Of a stretch of DNA of 64,000 bases, positions 61,378 to 64,000 are shown piece after piece. Below the pieces are notes generated by a model. It had not been told where the DNA came from and did not search any database. It saw only the letters and a list, made by a program, of their open reading frames with translations. Within the stretch, counting starts at the first letter, position 1; each line of letters opens with the position of its first letter. Origin of the DNA: Mucilaginibacter_A sp964251965 (lineage in GTDB: Bacteria; Bacteroidota; Bacteroidia; Sphingobacteriales; Sphingobacteriaceae); the NCBI GenBank assembly GCA_964251965.1, contig CAXULQ010000008.1, positions 124,001-188,000 of the forward strand, read 5' to 3'. Made by a program: the position numbers and the translations under genes.

Positions 61378-62490
61378 ATGAAAAAATTACTTGTTTTAAT
61401 CATATTGATTTTAAATGTCGTACACGCATCCAGTCAAACTCCAAAAGAAATTATAGCAAAAGTTTTTAATGCACAGCAAACACTAAAAACAGTATCCTAC
61501 ACTTTAGTTCGTACAGATACTTTAGTAACCGGAGATATTAGAACGATGACAGGGAGTTCTAAGATATTAATTGATAAAACCGACCCGGTTTTTGGTTTTA
61601 AATTCTGGGTTCAAATGAATAATGATAACAGTGAAATGGTTTATGATGGGCATATAGGTTACGAAACCAATTCGAAAGATAAAACTTACACATTGATAAA
61701 TAATCCTTCTGATCAACTTCTTTATCGTGGAGCCGGACACTTGATTTTAACAGATATGATTAAATTAGATACCTCCAAAGCTATCAATTTTAAGGCCAAC
61801 CAAGATTCCCGCTTTTATTATCTAACAATGTTTTATCCTGATATAAAAGAATACAGCGTAATAAAGCGGGCTAAAACGGTAAAAATTAGTAGGGAAACAA
61901 TGTTGCCGTTATCAGTCAGACAACATCAGGAAACATTAGGCCATGTACAGGATTTATTTTACGAAGCAAAAGAAGTAGATATTAATAATCCCTCTTTTAG
62001 TTATAATTTTTCTTTTCCCGGCTTTTTGAAAGACTATCGCCAGCAAATAATAATTAAATCAGGCAGCCCGGTTTTGACTTTGAAAGATAAAGAAGCACCT
62101 GATTTTGAATTGGTTTCTTTTGATAATAAAAGCATAAGCTTATCCAAAATGCGAGGCAAAGCAGTCTTACTTGATTTTTGGGAATTGTGGTGTGGCCCTT
62201 GCTTAGAATCAATGCCAAAAGTTCAAAAATTATATGACACTTATAAAGAAAAAGGATTACTTGTTTATGGCGTAACCAATGAGACAAAGCAAATTCAATC
62301 TTCAAAACAGTCAGTGCAAGACAGAAAAATAAGTTTTCCGATGTTAATTGGTAATGAGCAACTCAAGAAAAATTATAAGCTGAATGCCATTCCACTTTAT
62401 ATTTTAATTGATAAAAATGGTAAAGTAGTTTTTGTTAGTGAAGGATATTCTGATAATATGGAAGCAGCTATTAAAGCGGCACTTATTTAG
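61378..62490 (+). CDS. TlpA-like thioredoxin-domain protein with an N-terminal lipoprotein-like sensor region
   Basis: About 370 residues from ATG 61378 (MKKLLVLIILILNVVHASSQ signal). The first half (KTVSYTLVRTDTLVTGDIRTMTG; VYDGHIGYETN) is a beta-rich extracytoplasmic domain of unknown function. The second half is a thioredoxin fold: PDFELVSFDNKSISLSKMRGKAVLLDFW, active-site CGPC (WELWCGPCLESMPKV), and the cis-proline IPLYILIDKNG. It is a periplasmic thiol-disulfide reductase. A sister-form repeat (61494) is in the coding region. Confidence 0.87.
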   Translation: MKKLLVLIILILNVVHASSQTPKEIIAKVFNAQQTLKTVSYTLVRTDTLVTGDIRTMTGSSKILIDKTDPVFGFKFWVQMNNDNSEMVYDGHIGYETNSKDKTYTLINNPSDQLLYRGAGHLILTDMIKLDTSKAINFKANQDSRFYYLTMFYPDIKEYSVIKRAKTVKISRETMLPLSVRQHQETLGHVQDLFYEAKEVDINNPSFSYNFSFPGFLKDYRQQIIIKSGSPVLTLKDKEAPDFELVSFDNKSISLSKMRGKAVLLDFWELWCGPCLESMPKVQKLYDTYKEKGLLVYGVTNETKQIQSSKQSVQDRKISFPMLIGNEQLKKNYKLNAIPLYILIDKNGKVVFVSEGYSDNMEAAIKAALI

Positions 62491-62538
62491 AGAATATGTA
62501 AATCAAATTTTTTGCTTATAAAAGAAGCATTAGCAAAC

Positions 62539-62718
62539 TTGATAATAAGAATTACAAACATGAAAGCTTTGGCTAAAGCTTTAAAAGTTGATTTTGAAAC
62601 AGAGAAAAGTCCTTATAATCCTGTTTTTGTGGCTAAGATCAAGCAATCCCAGCAAGATATGAAAGACGGAAAAGGGACGGTGATAACACTTGATGAATTG
62701 AAAGCGTTGTGCAAATAG
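62539..62718 (+). CDS. Putative antitoxin-like DUF2683-type small protein
   Basis: About 59 residues from TTG 62539 (LIIRITNMKALAKALKVDFE, then TEKSPYNPVFVAKIKQSQQD and DGKGTVITLDELKALCK); a start at ATG 62560 gives 52. The ALAKALKVDFE and SPYNPVFVAKI blocks match small antitoxin-like proteins of Bacteroidota. No toxin gene lies next to it. The frame is open from 62512, with a 12-mer (62519-62530) upstream of the start, so the N-terminus may have been altered. Confidence 0.55.
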   Translation: MIIRITNMKALAKALKVDFETEKSPYNPVFVAKIKQSQQDMKDGKGTVITLDELKALCK

Positions 62719-62785
62719 TCTTTCAATCATAAACTAACTTTAACCACTAAATCTACACAACTCACGATTTTCCTGCTTCAACTCT

Positions 62786-62793
62786 TATCTTTG
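62786..62793 (+). promoter_or_regulatory. Possible -7 element of kdsA (TATCTTTG)
   Basis: TATCTTTG fits TAnnTTTG and lies 23 bp before the kdsA ATG. A clear TTTG at -33 is not seen, so the assignment is moderate. Confidence 0.4.
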
Positions 62794-62816
62794 GGCTTCT
62801 TATATAATAAAGCCTG

Positions 62817-63599
62817 ATGGATTACAACCTCCTCCAAACCAAACCTTTTTTCATCGTCGGCCCATGCGTAATGGAAAACCAGGATTTACTATTTTTAGTG
62901 GCAGAAAAACTGGTTGCCATTCGGGAGAAATTAGGTGTAACCATCATTTTTAAATCTTCTTTTGATAAGGCGAACCGAACATCGATCAAATCTTACCGCG
63001 GACCGGGAATTGAAAAAGGTATGGAAATGCTGCAGGCCGTAAAAGAAGAATTTGATTTGCCGGTTACCACGGATATCCACGAACCATACCAAGCTAAAAT
63101 TGCTGCCGAAGTGGTAGATATTTTACAAATTCCCGCTTTTTTATGCCGCCAAACGGATTTGTTGGTTGCTGCTGCCGGAACCGGTAAAATTGTCAACATC
63201 AAAAAAGCACAGTTTTTATCCGGTCAGGATATGTTTTATCCGGCACAAAAAGTGGCGGAAGCTGGCAATAACCAGGTAATTTTAACTGAACGCGGCAACA
63301 GTTTTGGTTACAATAACTTGGTGGTCGATTTTCGGAATTTGGCTGATATGAAAGCTTTTGGCCATCCGGTTTGTATGGATTGTACGCATTCGGTTCAACG
63401 GCCGGGAAGCGCGGGCGGTAAAACCGGCGGCGACCGCAAATTTGTTCCTTCCATGGCGCGGGCAGCAAAAGCGTTCGGCGCAAACGGTTATTTTATGGAA
63501 GCGCATCCCGATCCCGATAACGCTTTAAGCGACGGGCCGAATATGCTTTATCTGAACGATGTAGAAAGTTTAATCAGCGAATTGGCCAATGCAGAATAG
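62817..63599 (+). CDS. kdsA: 3-deoxy-8-phosphooctulonate synthase (KDO-8-P synthase)
   Basis: 260 residues with the KdsA blocks: FFIVGPCVMENQDLLFLVAEKL, FKSSFDKANRTS, LPVTTDIHEPYQA, QIPAFLCRQTDLLVAAAGTG, VNIKKAQFLSGQDM, VCMDCTHSVQRPG, and FMEAHPDPDNALSDGPNML. It condenses arabinose 5-phosphate with phosphoenolpyruvate to KDO 8-phosphate. It overlaps the next isomerase gene by 11 bp. Confidence 0.95.
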   Translation: MDYNLLQTKPFFIVGPCVMENQDLLFLVAEKLVAIREKLGVTIIFKSSFDKANRTSIKSYRGPGIEKGMEMLQAVKEEFDLPVTTDIHEPYQAKIAAEVVDILQIPAFLCRQTDLLVAAAGTGKIVNIKKAQFLSGQDMFYPAQKVAEAGNNQVILTERGNSFGYNNLVVDFRNLADMKAFGHPVCMDCTHSVQRPGSAGGKTGGDRKFVPSMARAAKAFGANGYFMEAHPDPDNALSDGPNMLYLNDVESLISELANAE

Positions 63600-64000
63600 C
63601 AGGTTAAATGTTGCCCGGCGCGTGTTCCAAACCGAAATAGAATCGCTTCAAAGAGTTGTTAATCAGTTGGATGAACAATTTGACCAGGCCGTTGAACTGA
63701 TTTTAAACTCCAAAGGAAAAGTTATTGTTTCCGGGATCGGGAAATCCGGTTTGATCGGCAAAAAGATTGTCGCAACACTTTCCAGCACGGGCACACCGGC
63801 TTACTTTTTGCATCCGAGCGAAGCTTTTCATGGCGATTTAGGTATCATCAGCAAAGAAGATATTATCATTTTAATTTCTTTTTCGGGAGAAACTGACGAA
63901 GTGCTCAAACTAATTCCTTTTCTAAAATGGAATGAAAATGAGCTTATTGCCGTCACCGGAAATCCAAATTCAACCTTAGCTAAAAATGTAAATTACTGTT
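63589..64000 (+). CDS. kdsD: KpsF/GutQ-family arabinose-5-phosphate isomerase, 3'-truncated
   Basis: Starts ATG 63589 (MQNSRLNVARRVFQ) and runs off the window. The SIS domain is clear: VIVSGIGKSGLIGKKIVATL (phosphate-binding loop), FLHPSEAFHGDLGIIS and LISFSGETDEVLKLIPFLK. It makes arabinose 5-phosphate for kdsA, and the 11-bp overlap supports a KDO operon. The CBS domains would lie outside the window. Confidence 0.9.
   Translation, partial: MQNSRLNVARRVFQTEIESLQRVVNQLDEQFDQAVELILNSKGKVIVSGIGKSGLIGKKIVATLSSTGTPAYFLHPSEAFHGDLGIISKEDIIILISFSGETDEVLKLIPFLKWNENELIAVTGNPNSTLAKNVNYC

Larger units (their letters stand above)
1069..62530. repeat. Dispersed 12-mer family TAAAAGAAGCAT and sister form TAAAAACAGYAT
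   Basis: This entry is an index of a word family, not one element. Exact copies on the + strand begin at 1069, 3040, 4593, 8285, 10305, 21069, 27642, 29366, 30904, 35613, 49726, 50714, 53391, 54729, 58057 and 62519. Exact copies on the - strand begin (left coordinate) at 3008, 3120, 6616, 13401, 19966, 24555, 26930, 33529, 42487 and 46896. One-mismatch copies begin at 5894, 6406, 9019, 14515, 15184, 17026, 19341, 22046, 22500, 26351, 26911, 31973, 34094, 37743, 45115, 45417, 45530, 47320, 53093, 58417, 61295 and 63040. The sister form (TAAAAACAGCAT or ...GTAT) begins at 2023, 4561, 7752, 10287, 12573, 12603, 22173, 31931, 33199, 34993, 40146, 43831 and 61494. Many intergenic copies share a left flank close to TTTTAGGTnG before RTAAAA. 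All positions were counted by eye. Confidence 0.85.

Noticed and set aside
1069..62530. The 12-mer as a -7 promoter box or as a Shine-Dalgarno sequence
   Set aside because: It does not contain TAnnTTTG, occurs within coding sequence and after stops, and is present in both orientations; AAAAGAAG is a poor match to the anti-SD.
1..64000. CRISPR array, tRNA, rRNA or intact insertion sequence
   Set aside because: No regular spacer-repeat array, no cloverleaf and no transposase with flanking terminal repeats was seen. The Rpn gene has PD-(D/E)XK motifs and no terminal repeats of an IS.

Overview
The window reads as chromosome of a Bacteroidota bacterium, most likely Sphingobacteriaceae (Pedobacter or Mucilaginibacter type). 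The signs are a subtilase with a type IX secretion C-terminal sorting domain, TAnnTTTG-type -7 promoters, A-rich leaders in place of strong Shine-Dalgarno sites, GH16/GH30/GH5 lipoproteins and secreted enzymes, KDO and heptose enzymes for a Gram-negative envelope, and moderate GC. I saw no rRNA, tRNA, CRISPR array, phage or intact IS element.

Layout. 0-2 kb: the end of an SDR/DUF2867 oxidoreductase and a JmjC-like cupin. 2.1-5.8 kb: three secreted beta-glucan hydrolases (GH16, GH30, GH5). 5.9-14.4 kb: glycan assembly (GT2/GT-B, GT9, GT2, GT4, HldE, an SDR). 14.6-19.3 kb: a DUF2383 protein and a Kai-type operon (KaiC, KaiB, KaiB, PAS histidine kinase). 19.4-30.9 kb: DinB, SDR, a truncated DinB, a large T9SS subtilase, gamma-glutamyltransferase and FKBP lipoproteins. 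30.9-35.5 kb: CPD photolyase, TIGR01777 epimerase, ferredoxin, CBS protein, FCY1-like cytosine deaminase. 35.6-42.2 kb: a TetR-controlled RND efflux operon. 42.5-54.7 kb: a light-damage and redox neighbourhood (ABC1 kinase, TetR, SDR, flavin reductase, DUF2256, cryptochrome DASH, FeS photolyase) interrupted by a PIN module and by an integron-like cassette array. 54.9-64 kb: sucAB, a sodium/solute symporter, a TlpA-like protein, kdsA and the start of kdsD.

Two signals stand out. First, 48.67-53.05 kb looks like a gene-cassette array with no integrase in view. Three consecutive cassettes are each bounded by their own private inverted repeat (13, 9 and 10 bp, perfect), and between them lie long attC-like sites with inverted arms. 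Second, the 12-mer TAAAAGAAGCAT occurs 26 times exactly by hand count, over both strands, with about 22 one-mismatch copies. A sister form, TAAAAACAGYAT, occurs 13 times. Most copies lie between genes, often with a shared AT-rich left flank and often read toward the following gene. Some end in the start codon and some form hairpin pairs. The density is like that of a DNA-uptake or HIP1-type word, but I know of no described family with this sequence.

The genes suggest a surface-living, light-exposed organism. It digests glucans, builds LPS/glycans, repairs UV damage with three different photolyase types and carries a Kai-like signalling operon. Coordinates of short sites were counted by hand and may be off by a base or so.
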